From: Rhizobiaceae bacterium
GTDB taxonomy: Bacteria > Pseudomonadota > Alphaproteobacteria > Rhizobiales > Rhizobiaceae
Length of the DNA: 13,758 nt
NCBI GenBank assembly: GCA_020696915.1
Contig: JAJFMR010000037.1
Location: 1 to 13,758, forward strand
Direction of reading: 5' to 3'
Shown one piece after another: positions 1 through 7,338 of this stretch. The notes beneath the pieces were generated by a model. It was not told the origin of the DNA. It saw only the letters and a program-made list of their open reading frames with translations, and searched no databases. Numbering within the stretch: the first letter of the stretch is position 1; each line of letters opens with the position of its first letter. Position numbers and translations under genes: made by a program.

Positions 1-334
1 TCTTCGCATCGGCTGCCATCTTCCTGACAAGCGCAGGAACCCGGCTCACCTCCGCCTCAGTGCAGGTTTCCCCGGCATCTGTCAGTGCCCAGACTCCTCT
101 CGTACTATTGTCGACATACCCCGCCTTTTTCAGGTATGTCTTGGCCCAGTGAAGATTATAGCTGACCTTGGACTGGCGGCCGTCCGTATGGGGGACATTC
201 TGGACGTCGGGAGGCAACCCCATAAACTCGATCACCTTCGTCAGTAATTCGTCGTTTGCTGCCGACCCCCCAAGCTGCTTGAGCGCAACAATCGTCGGCC
301 AAAGAATTTGACTATATGCCGGTACCTGCGTCAT
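1..334 (-). CDS. Mrr N-terminal (winged-helix) domain protein, 3' end outside window
   Basis: The minus strand reads from an ATG at 334 with no stop to the window edge (111 codons). The product begins MTQVPAYSQILWPTIVALKQ and continues with a region that has the layout of the Mrr_N domain. That layout is a helical start, a long loop near residues 40-50, a central W-A-K-T-Y-L-K-K-A-G motif near residues 60-69, and a R-G-V-W-A-L-T-D-A-G wing. This domain is the DNA-binding part of Mrr-type restriction enzymes, which cut modified DNA through a C-terminal PD-(D/E)XK nuclease. The nuclease part is not in the window, so activity cannot be judged. A purine-rich GAGGGGG lies about 8-12 bases upstream of the ATG. 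The gene follows cysNC on the same strand after 112 bp, but no functional link is evident. The domain assignment comes from recognised motif layout, not a search. Confidence 0.72.
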   Translation of the reverse strand, partial: MTQVPAYSQILWPTIVALKQLGGSAANDELLTKVIEFMGLPPDVQNVPHTDGRQSKVSYNLHWAKTYLKKAGYVDNSTRGVWALTDAGETCTEAEVSRVPALVRKMAADAK

Positions 335-446
335 CGACTCGCATCCCCCTCGGCAACGGTCTACACGCCCCTCCGAAGGGTAAGCAAGGTTCCGCGCCGG
401 CCAGCGCTTGGGGGGCACTGTCAAGGTAACCGATCCTGAAACGGCG

Positions 447-2384
447 TCAGCCGCCCTTTTCCGGGGAAGCTGCGGTGGCTTCGCTGTCGCGGCGGCTCAG
501 CCATTCTTCGAGGATCTCGACCAGCTCATCCGGGGAGCGGCCCATCGTTTCGAGCGTGATTTCCGCCTGCTCCGGGCGCTCATAGGGGGAATCAACGCCG
601 GTGAAGTTCTTCAGCTCGCCGCTGATGGCCCGCCGGTAGAGCCCCTTCGGGTCACGCCTTGCGCATTCCTCGAACGGCGTGTCGACGAAGACCTCGACGA
701 ACTCGCCGTCCGCCATCATCTCCCGGGCCATCCGCCGCTCGGCGCGGAAGGGCGAGATGAAGGAGACGATCACGATAAGTCCCGCATCGGCCATCAGCCG
801 TGCCACCTCGGCTACCCGTCGGATGTTCTCGACGCGGTCGGCGTCTGTGAAGCCGAGGTCGCGGTTGAGCCCGTGCCTGACGTTGTCGCCATCGAGAATG
901 TAGGTGTGGCGGCCCTGCACATGCAGCTTCTTTTCGAAGAGGTTCGCGATCGTCGACTTGCCGGAGCCCGACAGGCCCGTGAACCAGAACACTGCCGGAC
1001 GCTGGTGCTTGATGAGGGCCCGCTCCCGCTTGTGGATGTCCAGCGACTGCCAGTGAATGTTGTTGGCCCGCCGCAGCACGTGCAGGATCATGCCGGCGCC
1101 TGCCGTCCGGTTGCTGAGCCGGTCGATCAGGATGAATGCGCCGGTCGCGCGGTTCTCCGCGAAGGCGTCGAAGACGACCGGCGCCTGTGTCGACAGGTTG
1201 CACATGCCGATCTCGTTCATTTCGAGCGTCTTTGCGGCCTGGTGAGACAGGTCGTTCACATCGAACCGGTATTTCAGGTCGGTGATCGTCGAGGTGACGG
1301 TGTCGGTCTCCGTGCGCAGGATGTAGGACCGCCCGGGCAGGAAAGGCTGCTCGTCGAACCAGACGATGGTTCCCGCGAACTGGTCGGCAACCTCCGGTCT
1401 CGACCGGGGCGAAACCAGGACATCGCCCCGCGAAACGTCGAGCTGGTCGGCAAGCACGACCGTCACCGCCTGGCCGGCAATGGCCGCCTCCAGGTCGCCG
1501 CCATGCGCCACGATGCGCCTCACACGCGACCGCTTGCCGCTTTTCGCGACGATCACCTCCTCGCCTGTGCGAATCGAGCCGGAGGCGACCGTGCCGGCGA
1601 AGCCGCGGAAATCGGGATCGGGCCGGCTCACATATTGCACCGGGAACCGAAGGGGCTTTGAGGCCATCGGCTCGTCGACTTCAACAGTCTCCAGATGTCC
1701 AAGCAGAGTGGGGCCGGAGTACCAGCCGGTGCTGCCGGAGTGTCGGGTGACGTTGTCTCCGAACCGCGCCGAAATGGGGATCGGCACGACCGAGCTCACG
1801 CCGAGGTGGTCGGCCAGGTCGGCATACTCTGCAACAATGTCCTCGAAGACGCGCCGGTCGAAGCCGACCAGGTCGATCTTGTTGACCGCGAGGATGACAT
1901 TTTTGATGCCGAGCAGCGAGGCGATGAAGGAGTGGCGCCGCGTCTGGGGAAGGATGCCGCGCCGCGCATCGACGAGCACGATCGCCAGATCCGCAGTCGA
2001 AGCGCCGGTCGCCATGTTGCGCGTGTACTGCTCGTGGCCGGGGGTGTCGGCGACGATGAATTTGCGTCTGCGCGTCGAAAAGAACCGATAGGCCACATCG
2101 ATGGTGATGCCTTGCTGGCGCTCGGCGTCGAGCCCGTCCACGAGGAGGGCGAAATCGAGATCCCCGCCGGTGGTCCCATGCCGCTTCGAATCGCGTTCCA
2201 GCGTTGCCAGCTGATCGTCGAAAATCTGCTGCGTTTCGAAGAGCAGCCGCCCGATCAGCGTCGACTTGCCGTCGTCGACCGAGCCGCAGGTGAGAAAGCG
2301 CAACAGCGACTTGCCGTCCTGCGCAGGCAGGGTTTTGGGGCGCTCGGGCGACGCGCTGCTTTCGGGAGCCGGCGTGCCGCGCAT
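447..2384 (-). CDS. cysNC: Bifunctional sulfate adenylyltransferase subunit 1 / adenylylsulfate kinase (CysN-CysC fusion)
   Basis: The 645-residue product is a fusion. Residues about 25-440 are a translation-factor-type GTPase (CysN) with G1 GSVDDGKS at 34-41, G3 DTPGH at 113-117 and G4 NKID at 168-171, followed by beta-barrel domains. Residues about 455-632 are APS kinase (CysC) with P-loop GLSGSGKS at 470-477 and the D-G-D-N-V-R-H-G-L-N substrate motif at 498-507. With CysD, the GTPase part drives ATP sulfurylase to form APS, and the kinase part phosphorylates APS to PAPS in the cytoplasm. All nucleotide-binding motifs are intact and the length is normal for the fused rhizobial form. The ATG lies one base after the cysD stop, with GAGGGA about 10 bases upstream inside cysD, so the two are co-transcribed and probably translationally coupled. 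The nodulation paralogue NodQ has the same architecture, but no nod genes are visible, so the housekeeping name is preferred. Confidence 0.96.
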   Translation of the reverse strand: MRGTPAPESSASPERPKTLPAQDGKSLLRFLTCGSVDDGKSTLIGRLLFETQQIFDDQLATLERDSKRHGTTGGDLDFALLVDGLDAERQQGITIDVAYRFFSTRRRKFIVADTPGHEQYTRNMATGASTADLAIVLVDARRGILPQTRRHSFIASLLGIKNVILAVNKIDLVGFDRRVFEDIVAEYADLADHLGVSSVVPIPISARFGDNVTRHSGSTGWYSGPTLLGHLETVEVDEPMASKPLRFPVQYVSRPDPDFRGFAGTVASGSIRTGEEVIVAKSGKRSRVRRIVAHGGDLEAAIAGQAVTVVLADQLDVSRGDVLVSPRSRPEVADQFAGTIVWFDEQPFLPGRSYILRTETDTVTSTITDLKYRFDVNDLSHQAAKTLEMNEIGMCNLSTQAPVVFDAFAENRATGAFILIDRLSNRTAGAGMILHVLRRANNIHWQSLDIHKRERALIKHQRPAVFWFTGLSGSGKSTIANLFEKKLHVQGRHTYILDGDNVRHGLNRDLGFTDADRVENIRRVAEVARLMADAGLIVIVSFISPFRAERRMAREMMADGEFVEVFVDTPFEECARRDPKGLYRRAISGELKNFTGVDSPYERPEQAEITLETMGRSPDELVEILEEWLSRRDSEATAASPEKGG

Positions 2385-2385
2385 G

Positions 2386-3297
2386 TCAGAAATATCCCTC
2401 GCGCTTTTTCTTCTCCATCGAGCCCGCCTCGTCGAGATCGATCAGCCGGCCCTGCCGCTCGGATGTGCTTGCGGTGAGCATCTCGCCGACGATCGCTTCA
2501 AGTGTCGCGGCGCCGGATTCGATTGCGGCGGTCAGCGGGTAGCAACCGAGCGTCCTGAAGCGGACGATGCGGTTCTCCACCACTTCGCCGGGGCGCATCC
2601 GCATCCGCTCGTCGTCGCGGACGATCAGCATGCCATCGCGGCGGAGGACCGGTCGCTGCTTCGCGAAGTAGAGGGGCACGATCGGGATATTCTCCCGCAG
2701 GATGTACTGCCAGACGTCCAGTTCGGTCCAGTTCGACAGCGGGAAGACCCGGATCGATTCACCCGGCGCGATGCGCGTGTTGAAGATCTTCCACATCTCG
2801 GGACGCTGGTTCTTGGGGTCCCAGGCATGGCGCGAATCGCGGAAGGAAAAGATCCGCTCCTTTGCACGGGACTTCTCCTCGTCGCGCCGCGCGCCGCCGA
2901 AGGCGGCGTCGAAGCCGTACTTCTCGAGCGCCTGCCTGAGCGCCACCGTCTTCATGACGTGCGTGTGCGTGCTGGAGCCGTGGTCGAACGGGTTGATCCC
3001 CTCGCGCAACCCCTCCTCATTTACATGGACCAGCAGATCGAGGCCGAGGCGGGCGACGGTGGCGTCGCGAAACTCGATCATCTCGCGAAATTTCCAGGTC
3101 GTATCCACATGGAGCAGCGGAAACGGCGGCCGGGCCGGATGGAAGGCCTTCATGGCGAGGTGCAGCAGGACCGAGGAATCCTTGCCGATCGAGTAGAGCA
3201 TGACCGGTCTGGACAGCGTCGCGGCCACCTCGCGGAATATGTGGATGGCCTCGGATTCGAGCCGGTCGAGATGGTCGAGCCTGTCTAGCATGGACAT
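2386..3297 (-). CDS. cysD: Sulfate adenylyltransferase subunit 2 (CysD)
   Basis: The 303-residue product belongs to the PAPS reductase/ATP sulfurylase fold. It forms the adenylyl-transferring subunit of the heterodimeric ATP sulfurylase with CysN and catalyses ATP plus sulfate to APS plus pyrophosphate. Visible signatures are L-D-H-L-D-R-L-E-S-E-A-I-H-I near the N-terminus, the PP-loop Y-S-I-G-K-D-S-S-V near residues 37-45, the F-G-G-A-R-R-D-E-E-K-S-R-A-K-E loop, and a C-terminal R-Q-G-R-L-I-D-L-D-E-A-G-S-M-E-K-K-K-R-E-G-Y-F tail. The frame stays open upstream to 3426, but that extension reads through an intergenic palindromic repeat and is not CysD-like, so the start is placed at ATG 3297. 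A second ATG at 3291 is also possible. Neither start has a clear Shine-Dalgarno sequence. It is the first gene of the cysD-cysNC operon. The often-linked cysH is not adjacent, and a cyclase gene lies upstream instead. Confidence 0.95.
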   Translation of the reverse strand: MSMLDRLDHLDRLESEAIHIFREVAATLSRPVMLYSIGKDSSVLLHLAMKAFHPARPPFPLLHVDTTWKFREMIEFRDATVARLGLDLLVHVNEEGLREGINPFDHGSSTHTHVMKTVALRQALEKYGFDAAFGGARRDEEKSRAKERIFSFRDSRHAWDPKNQRPEMWKIFNTRIAPGESIRVFPLSNWTELDVWQYILRENIPIVPLYFAKQRPVLRRDGMLIVRDDERMRMRPGEVVENRIVRFRTLGCYPLTAAIESGAATLEAIVGEMLTASTSERQGRLIDLDEAGSMEKKKREGYF

Positions 3298-3312
3298 GAT
3301 CACGATGGGGGT

Positions 3313-3366
3313 TCTAGAGCATCGGACCGAAAAGTGGAATCGCTTTTCCGATGGATTCCGATGCGC
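3313..3366. repeat. Rhizobiales-type intergenic palindromic repeat upstream of cysD
   Basis: Outer arms GCATCGGA (3319-3326) and TCCGATGC (3357-3364) are perfect inverted repeats. Inside them GAAAAG (3329-3334) pairs with CTTTTC (3343-3348) around a short loop, giving a two-tier hairpin. The core, with CCGAAAAGTGGAATC and CTTTTCCG, resembles a family of small dispersed palindromic repeats common between genes in Mesorhizobium and relatives (recalled, not searched). It lies about 20-65 bases upstream of the cysD start, so it would be in the promoter or leader of the operon. The rest of the 280-bp gap (3367-3577) shows no gene, RNA or clear terminator. Confidence 0.55.
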
Positions 3367-3577
3367 AAACAAGAGGCTAAGGAACAAAGGCCGCGTCCGT
3401 GAAAACGCGCACCGACGCAGGCGCAAGTCACCGGGAGGACAATGCCCCGGATTGCCGCGGACGTGCCGCTACGTGGCCGCTGCGGTTGCACGGACCTCGG
3501 CGAGGCGTTTGCCGGCCCAAGCGCAGCGCGCCACGGCGGCTTTGCGTGCGGGCTTGCCGACCTGCAGCGTGGATGGG

Positions 3578-5443
3578 CTATTTCGCCGTGTCCCGCCACA
3601 GCCACACTTGAAGCGAGCCGGATCGTCCCCGCACGTCGGCTTCCATGGGGCCCGTCAAGAGCCCCGATCCGAGCAGGTCGCCGGCCTTGGCTAGCTGCAG
3701 CAGTTCGTCGCTGAGAGCGAGTTCGGCGCCGTGCTCCGCGGCAACCTCCATCAGCCGGCTGGCCACGTTGACCGTGTCGCCGGTTGCCGCGATATGCTGG
3801 CGGCCCTCGCCGCCCAGCCTCGACGCGACGATCGGGCCATAATGGGCACCGACTTTGAAGCCGAGCCGCATCGATGTCGGGGCGGGAAGTGCGTCGAGCC
3901 ATGCCCGGGTGCGGCGGCAGAGCCCGACGGTGCAGCGGACCGCGTTGGCGGCGTCCCGGGCGGTCGGCTCCGGCAGGCCGAAAACGATCATGGATCCGTC
4001 GCCCATGTAGCTGGAAACGATGCCGCCGCAGTCTGTCACCTCCTCGTCGACCAGTGCATGGAAGCCGTTCAGTATCTCCCGGGTGGCGCTCGGCCCGAGC
4101 GTTTCGCTCAAGCCGGTGAAGCCGGACAGGTCGATGAACACCACGGCAGCGTCCTGGCGCATGGGTTCGAGAAGGAAATCGCCGTGCGTGGCCAGCCATC
4201 GTCCGAGGCCCGGCGCGTGCACGCGCTGCAGCAGGGCGCTCTGGCTGGCGAAGCGCTGGGCGCGGCTCCGGTTCTGCCAGATCTGCATTGCCCCGAACAG
4301 CATGACGGGCGGGAGGGCTGCAGCGATCGGCACGGCGGCGCTGAGCCAGATGCCTGCGGAGAAAGCCGCGACGTTGGCGGCAGCCCAGGCGAGCGACACG
4401 CCGGCCACCGCCGCGAATCCGATGGCGCTCCGCCGCCAGGCGACCAGGCCGACGAGCAGCATCGGCAGGAGCACGGCAACGCCGGCGTCGGCCAGGCGGA
4501 CGCGCCGGTCCCTGACGAGCCCGTCGCCTGACACCAGGTGGGCGACGGCGGTCGAGATGACTTCGACCCCGGGCAGTACGGGATCGAACGGCGAAGGGAA
4601 GACGTCGCCGCCGCCGGTCACGGTCGCGCCGATCACCACGATCCGGCCGTTTACCACGCCCGGATCGACTTCCCCGGCCAGAATCTTCTCGGCGCTTACG
4701 GTGCGGATCGTGCCGCGCGGCCCGTAAAAGGCGAGTGGGAGAACGTAGCCGAGATCCGTCGGGATGGTCATCTGCCCCAGCACGACGCGGTCCGACCCGA
4801 TTTCGGGATCGACGCGAGCTGCGAGCGCCGCGACACGCAGTGGGAGAGACGCTTCCACCCGGCCCTCGGATCGGAACAGCAGCGGGACGAACCGGGGTGC
4901 GCCGGTGCGATCTGTCGCCACGTTGACCATGCCGACTGCCGCGGCCTCCGAGAATGCGGGCAGAGGCAGGAGAAACCGCTCGGCCTCGGGGATTTCGTCG
5001 AGCAGGCCGCCGCCCTCGAGCCATTGCCTGCCGCCCGAAAAGACCGCGGCAGCAGCGATGACCGCCGGCGCGCTGGACAGCGATGCCGCCAGCGCAGCGT
5101 CCTCCCGGCTCTCGCCGCGATCGAGCAGCAAAAGGTCGAGCGCGACGGCCTGCGGCCCGAGTTCGGTGATGCTGTCCACGATCCGGCCGATCGTGGCGCG
5201 GCCGAGCGGGTAGCCGCCTTCCCGGCTGACCGTCTCGTCGTCTATGGCCACGATGACGACGTCTTCGGGCGGTCGCGTGGTGCCGCGGATCAACGTCCGC
5301 AGGTCGGTCATCGTCGCTTCCAGCCGGTCAAGCAGAGGCATGCCGCCGTCGAGGTGCGACCAGCCGAGGGCGGCACCCCACAGTCCTGCCAGCACCGGAG
5401 CGACCAGCACGGGGACTGCCCGCCGCGTCGCGAAAGCCTTCAT
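3578..5443 (-). CDS. CHASE2-domain class III adenylate/guanylate cyclase, membrane-bound
   Basis: The 621-residue product has an N-terminal membrane anchor (about 9-28), then a periplasmic CHASE2 sensor domain (about 35-310, with V-V-I-V-A-I-D-D-E-T near 62-71). Three hydrophobic spans follow at about 318-336, 340-362 and 366-387, and then a cytoplasmic class III cyclase domain (about 430-590). Catalytic residues are present: metal-binding D438 in FIDLSGFT and D482 in MGDG, and the transition-state pair N559 and R563 in TGDTVNVASR. D556 occupies the usual adenine-recognising position. The position usually held by the base-selecting lysine (before the F/L-I-G-D motif) appears to be S478, so cAMP as product is likely but not certain. 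The ATG overlaps the stop of the upstream FecR-domain gene by 4 bp (ATGA), indicating translational coupling. Together the pair suggests a periplasmic or envelope signal read into a cyclic nucleotide. The ligand is unknown. Confidence 0.94.
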   Translation of the reverse strand: MKAFATRRAVPVLVAPVLAGLWGAALGWSHLDGGMPLLDRLEATMTDLRTLIRGTTRPPEDVVIVAIDDETVSREGGYPLGRATIGRIVDSITELGPQAVALDLLLLDRGESREDAALAASLSSAPAVIAAAAVFSGGRQWLEGGGLLDEIPEAERFLLPLPAFSEAAAVGMVNVATDRTGAPRFVPLLFRSEGRVEASLPLRVAALAARVDPEIGSDRVVLGQMTIPTDLGYVLPLAFYGPRGTIRTVSAEKILAGEVDPGVVNGRIVVIGATVTGGGDVFPSPFDPVLPGVEVISTAVAHLVSGDGLVRDRRVRLADAGVAVLLPMLLVGLVAWRRSAIGFAAVAGVSLAWAAANVAAFSAGIWLSAAVPIAAALPPVMLFGAMQIWQNRSRAQRFASQSALLQRVHAPGLGRWLATHGDFLLEPMRQDAAVVFIDLSGFTGLSETLGPSATREILNGFHALVDEEVTDCGGIVSSYMGDGSMIVFGLPEPTARDAANAVRCTVGLCRRTRAWLDALPAPTSMRLGFKVGAHYGPIVASRLGGEGRQHIAATGDTVNVASRLMEVAAEHGAELALSDELLQLAKAGDLLGSGLLTGPMEADVRGRSGSLQVWLWRDTAK

Positions 5444-5970
5444 TCGCCGAGCCGCGCCAGCAGCGCGGCGGCACGCGCCGCGCCCCAGCGCTTGACCTCC
5501 AGCGGATCGGTGCCGCGCTCCACGTCAACGCCTTCGCCGGGGCCGAGCACGACGCGGGACCTCGATGTCGGACTCTGCACGGCGACCCGTCCGTCGACCA
5601 CGAACACCGACGTCGTGCCGCCGGCGACGTCCACCGCCCACTTCGTCCCTCTGACGGCGGCGATGGCCTGTGGGGTGATCACGGAAAAGCCGGCGCCCGA
5701 TCCCGCCGGGGTCTCGAGGAGCAGGGCTTTCCGGCGCAGCAGCGCGCCATCGGCGACGCCGTCCTGGTTGCGGTCGGCCAGCGAGTAGCGGGCGCCCGCT
5801 TCGGCGGTGATCCTGATGCGGCCCGGGCACACCAGGACATGCCGCGACGTTCCGGCTTGCGCTTCGAGGAGGCAGCCCATGCCGGCCGACTGGGCCGAGG
5901 CGCTGCTGCCCCAGACGGAACACGCCACGGCGATCACCGCACGGAAAAGCAAAGGGTGCCTCACATTCAT
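5440..5970 (-). CDS. FecR-domain periplasmic protein
   Basis: The 176-residue product starts with a signal peptide (positively charged MNVRHPLLFR, hydrophobic core to about residue 20, and a likely signal peptidase I site after S-S-A-S-A near residue 26). The remainder is a compact FecR-type beta domain. It has the diagnostic stretch I-T-P-Q-A-I-A-A-V-R-G-T-K-W-A-V-D, then T-S-V-F-V-V-D-G-R-V-A-V and a P-G-E-G-V-D-V segment. Unlike classic FecR anti-sigma proteins it has no cytoplasmic N-terminal domain or transmembrane helix, and no sigma factor or TonB receptor gene lies nearby. It is therefore probably a periplasmic partner or ligand-binding subunit for the CHASE2 cyclase encoded immediately downstream with a 4-bp overlap. 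A good ribosome-binding site (GGGAG, 7 bases before the ATG) supports the start at 5970. Just upstream, 5987-6000 can form a small 5-bp hairpin (GGTGC-AAAA-GCACC) of unknown meaning. Confidence 0.9.
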   Translation of the reverse strand: MNVRHPLLFRAVIAVACSVWGSSASAQSAGMGCLLEAQAGTSRHVLVCPGRIRITAEAGARYSLADRNQDGVADGALLRRKALLLETPAGSGAGFSVITPQAIAAVRGTKWAVDVAGGTTSVFVVDGRVAVQSPTSRSRVVLGPGEGVDVERGTDPLEVKRWGAARAAALLARLGE

Positions 5971-6003
5971 GGCGTATCTCCCTCACGGTGCAAAAGCACC
6001 TCG

Positions 6004-6339
6004 TTATGCACGAAGAATGACGTTCAATGTGCCCCCGCGGGTTCCCGCCGGGCGAGAACCAGGTCCCCGCCGGCGTCCGGGCGGCGGAGGACCGCAGGAG
6101 CATAGCCCTTTTCCGCCGCCGGCGACATCGGCGGCACCGAGAAAGCGAGCCAGTGTGACGATGCCGGAAGCGGCGCTTCCCCATGAGACGGGTTCGTCAG
6201 TCGTGATGGCCAAGGTCGATGGCTGCTGCTTCCAGACCGTGAGGGCGTTGGAAAGCCAGTTGACGAAACGCGCCCGGTCGCGCCCACTGTCGTCCGCCTC
6301 GAGATCGGAGAAAAGCGAGATGGAAGCGAAGCTCGGCAT
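6004..6339 (-). pseudogene. Possible hypothetical ORF or gene remnant between fecR and iolE
   Basis: The 349-bp gap 5971-6319 contains a minus-strand open frame ending at a TAA at 6004-6006. It can start at an ATG at 6339, overlapping the iolE start on the other strand by 20 bp. The stretch D-R-A-R-F-V-N-W-L-S-N-A-L-T-V-W-K-Q-Q and then G-I-V-T-L-A-R-F-L-G-A-A-D-V looks like ordinary protein. By hand count about three quarters of 63 codons in this stretch end in G or C. After about 6105 the frame becomes Gly/Pro/Arg-rich, while the neighbouring minus frame reads more naturally (R-R-P-D-A-G-G-D-L-V-L-A-R-R), which suggests an old frameshift. I recognise no family. The same interval must also hold the iolE promoter and the fecR leader, so it may be non-coding. 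Confidence 0.2.
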
Positions 6340-7219
6340 AGCGCCCATTGCGTGGTGGAACGACGACCTGCCGGAACTGAGCGGCGACATCACGCTCGAA
6401 GAATGCCTCTCGGAGGCCCGCCAGGCCGGGTTCACGGGCATGGAGACCGGCCGCAGGTTTCCGATGGACCCGAAGGTGCTCGGGCCGATCCTCGAAGCGC
6501 ACGACATGCGGGTCTGCGGCGGCTGGTTTTCCGGGCGGCTGCTGACCGGCGAGATCGCGGAGGAAAAGGACCGCATCGCCGAACAGATGGCGCTGTTCAA
6601 GGCCATGGATGCTCCGTGCATCGTCTATGGCGAGACCGCAGGAAGCATCCAGGGCGACCGCAATGCCCCGCTCTCCACGCGACCGCTTCTGTCGGAGGAT
6701 CAGATCAGCGCCTATGGCCGCAAGATGACCGCGTTCGGAGAATGGTGCGCGGAAGAGGGCATGCCCATCTCCTACCATCACCACATGGCCGCTCCCATCG
6801 AGACGGAGGAGGAGATCGATCTCCTGATGAAGCATTCGGGCGAGGGGTTGCCGCTGCTCTACGACGCCGGCCATCTGGCTTTCGCGGGCGGCGACGTGAT
6901 GCGGGTGATCGACAACCATCACCGGCGCATCTCGCACGTCCACACCAAGGACATCAGGCGCAAAGTCGTCGACGCCATCGACCGTTCCAGAGAAAGCTTC
7001 CTCGACGCGGTCGTCGAGGGTGCGTTCACGGTGCCGGGCGACGGGTCGCTGGATTTCGAGGCCATCGTGAGGCGACTGGCCTTCCATGGCTATGAGGGCT
7101 GGTTCGTGGTCGAGGCCGAGCAGGATCCGGTGAAAAGCCCGCCGCTCAGGATGGCGGAACTGGGCCACGCCGAACTCATGCGCGTCATGGCTGCAGCCGG
7201 CTACACCGTGCTGAACTGA
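6320..7219 (+). CDS. iolE: Myo-inosose-2 dehydratase (IolE; MocC is the close rhizopine paralogue)
   Basis: The 299-residue product is a sugar-phosphate isomerase/AP-endonuclease-type TIM barrel. It matches IolE along its length: L-G-I-A-P-I-A-W-W-N-D-D-L-P-E at the start, G-F-T-G-M-E-T-G-R-R-F-P, Y-G-E-T-A-G-S-I-Q-G-D-R, Y-H-H-H-M-A-A near the middle, Y-D-A-G-H-L-A-F-A-G-G-D, H-V-H-T-K-D-I-R, and W-F-V-V-E-A-E-Q-D-P. The Glu, Asp and His residues expected to bind the divalent metal are present. IolE dehydrates 2-keto-myo-inositol in inositol breakdown. MocC, an IolE-like enzyme of rhizopine catabolism, has the same fold, and the adjacent mocDEF set makes that role plausible. The start at ATG 6320 has GGAG nine bases upstream, and the product begins where known IolE proteins begin. 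No other iol genes (iolB, C, D, G) are in view. It converges with mocF, with a 119-bp gap and no strong terminator. Confidence 0.92.
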   Translation: MEAKLGIAPIAWWNDDLPELSGDITLEECLSEARQAGFTGMETGRRFPMDPKVLGPILEAHDMRVCGGWFSGRLLTGEIAEEKDRIAEQMALFKAMDAPCIVYGETAGSIQGDRNAPLSTRPLLSEDQISAYGRKMTAFGEWCAEEGMPISYHHHMAAPIETEEEIDLLMKHSGEGLPLLYDAGHLAFAGGDVMRVIDNHHRRISHVHTKDIRRKVVDAIDRSRESFLDAVVEGAFTVPGDGSLDFEAIVRRLAFHGYEGWFVVEAEQDPVKSPPLRMAELGHAELMRVMAAAGYTVLN

Positions 7220-7338
7220 GTTTTTCCCGGCGCAGCCGGCCGGTACGGACCTGAGCATCCGCTGTTGATTGGAATCGCCGAACCGGCCGACGTGACCGCT
7301 ACCCGTCCGCTGGACTTGCCCTGTACCGCGCCCCCGCG

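Noticed and set aside
441..460. Short hairpin (CGGC-GTCA-GCCG) with a T-run at the end of cysNC
   Set aside because: The stem is only four pairs and the T-run follows on plus, the wrong strand for cysNC termination.
408..1661. Long plus-strand open frame (417 codons)
   Set aside because: It is antisense to cysNC, whose GTPase and kinase motifs are unmistakable; the plus translation has no family features. The same reasoning removes plus frames at 1366-2091, 1695-2477 and 2266-3288.
3298..3426. 43-codon N-terminal extension of CysD
   Set aside because: It translates the palindromic repeat and lacks similarity to CysD N-termini; the family starts near the ATG at 3297.
3442..3714. Small plus-strand ORF with GGGAGGAC before its ATG
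   Set aside because: The ribosome-binding site is attractive, but the peptide is compositionally odd, resembles nothing, and runs antisense into the end of the cyclase gene.
4538..5788. 416-codon plus-strand frame
   Set aside because: It is antisense to the CHASE2 cyclase and FecR genes and shows no domain features.
7221..7239. CCGGC-GCA-GCCGG hairpin between iolE and mocF
   Set aside because: The T-run precedes the stem on plus and becomes an A-run on minus, so it is not a proper rho-independent terminator for either gene.
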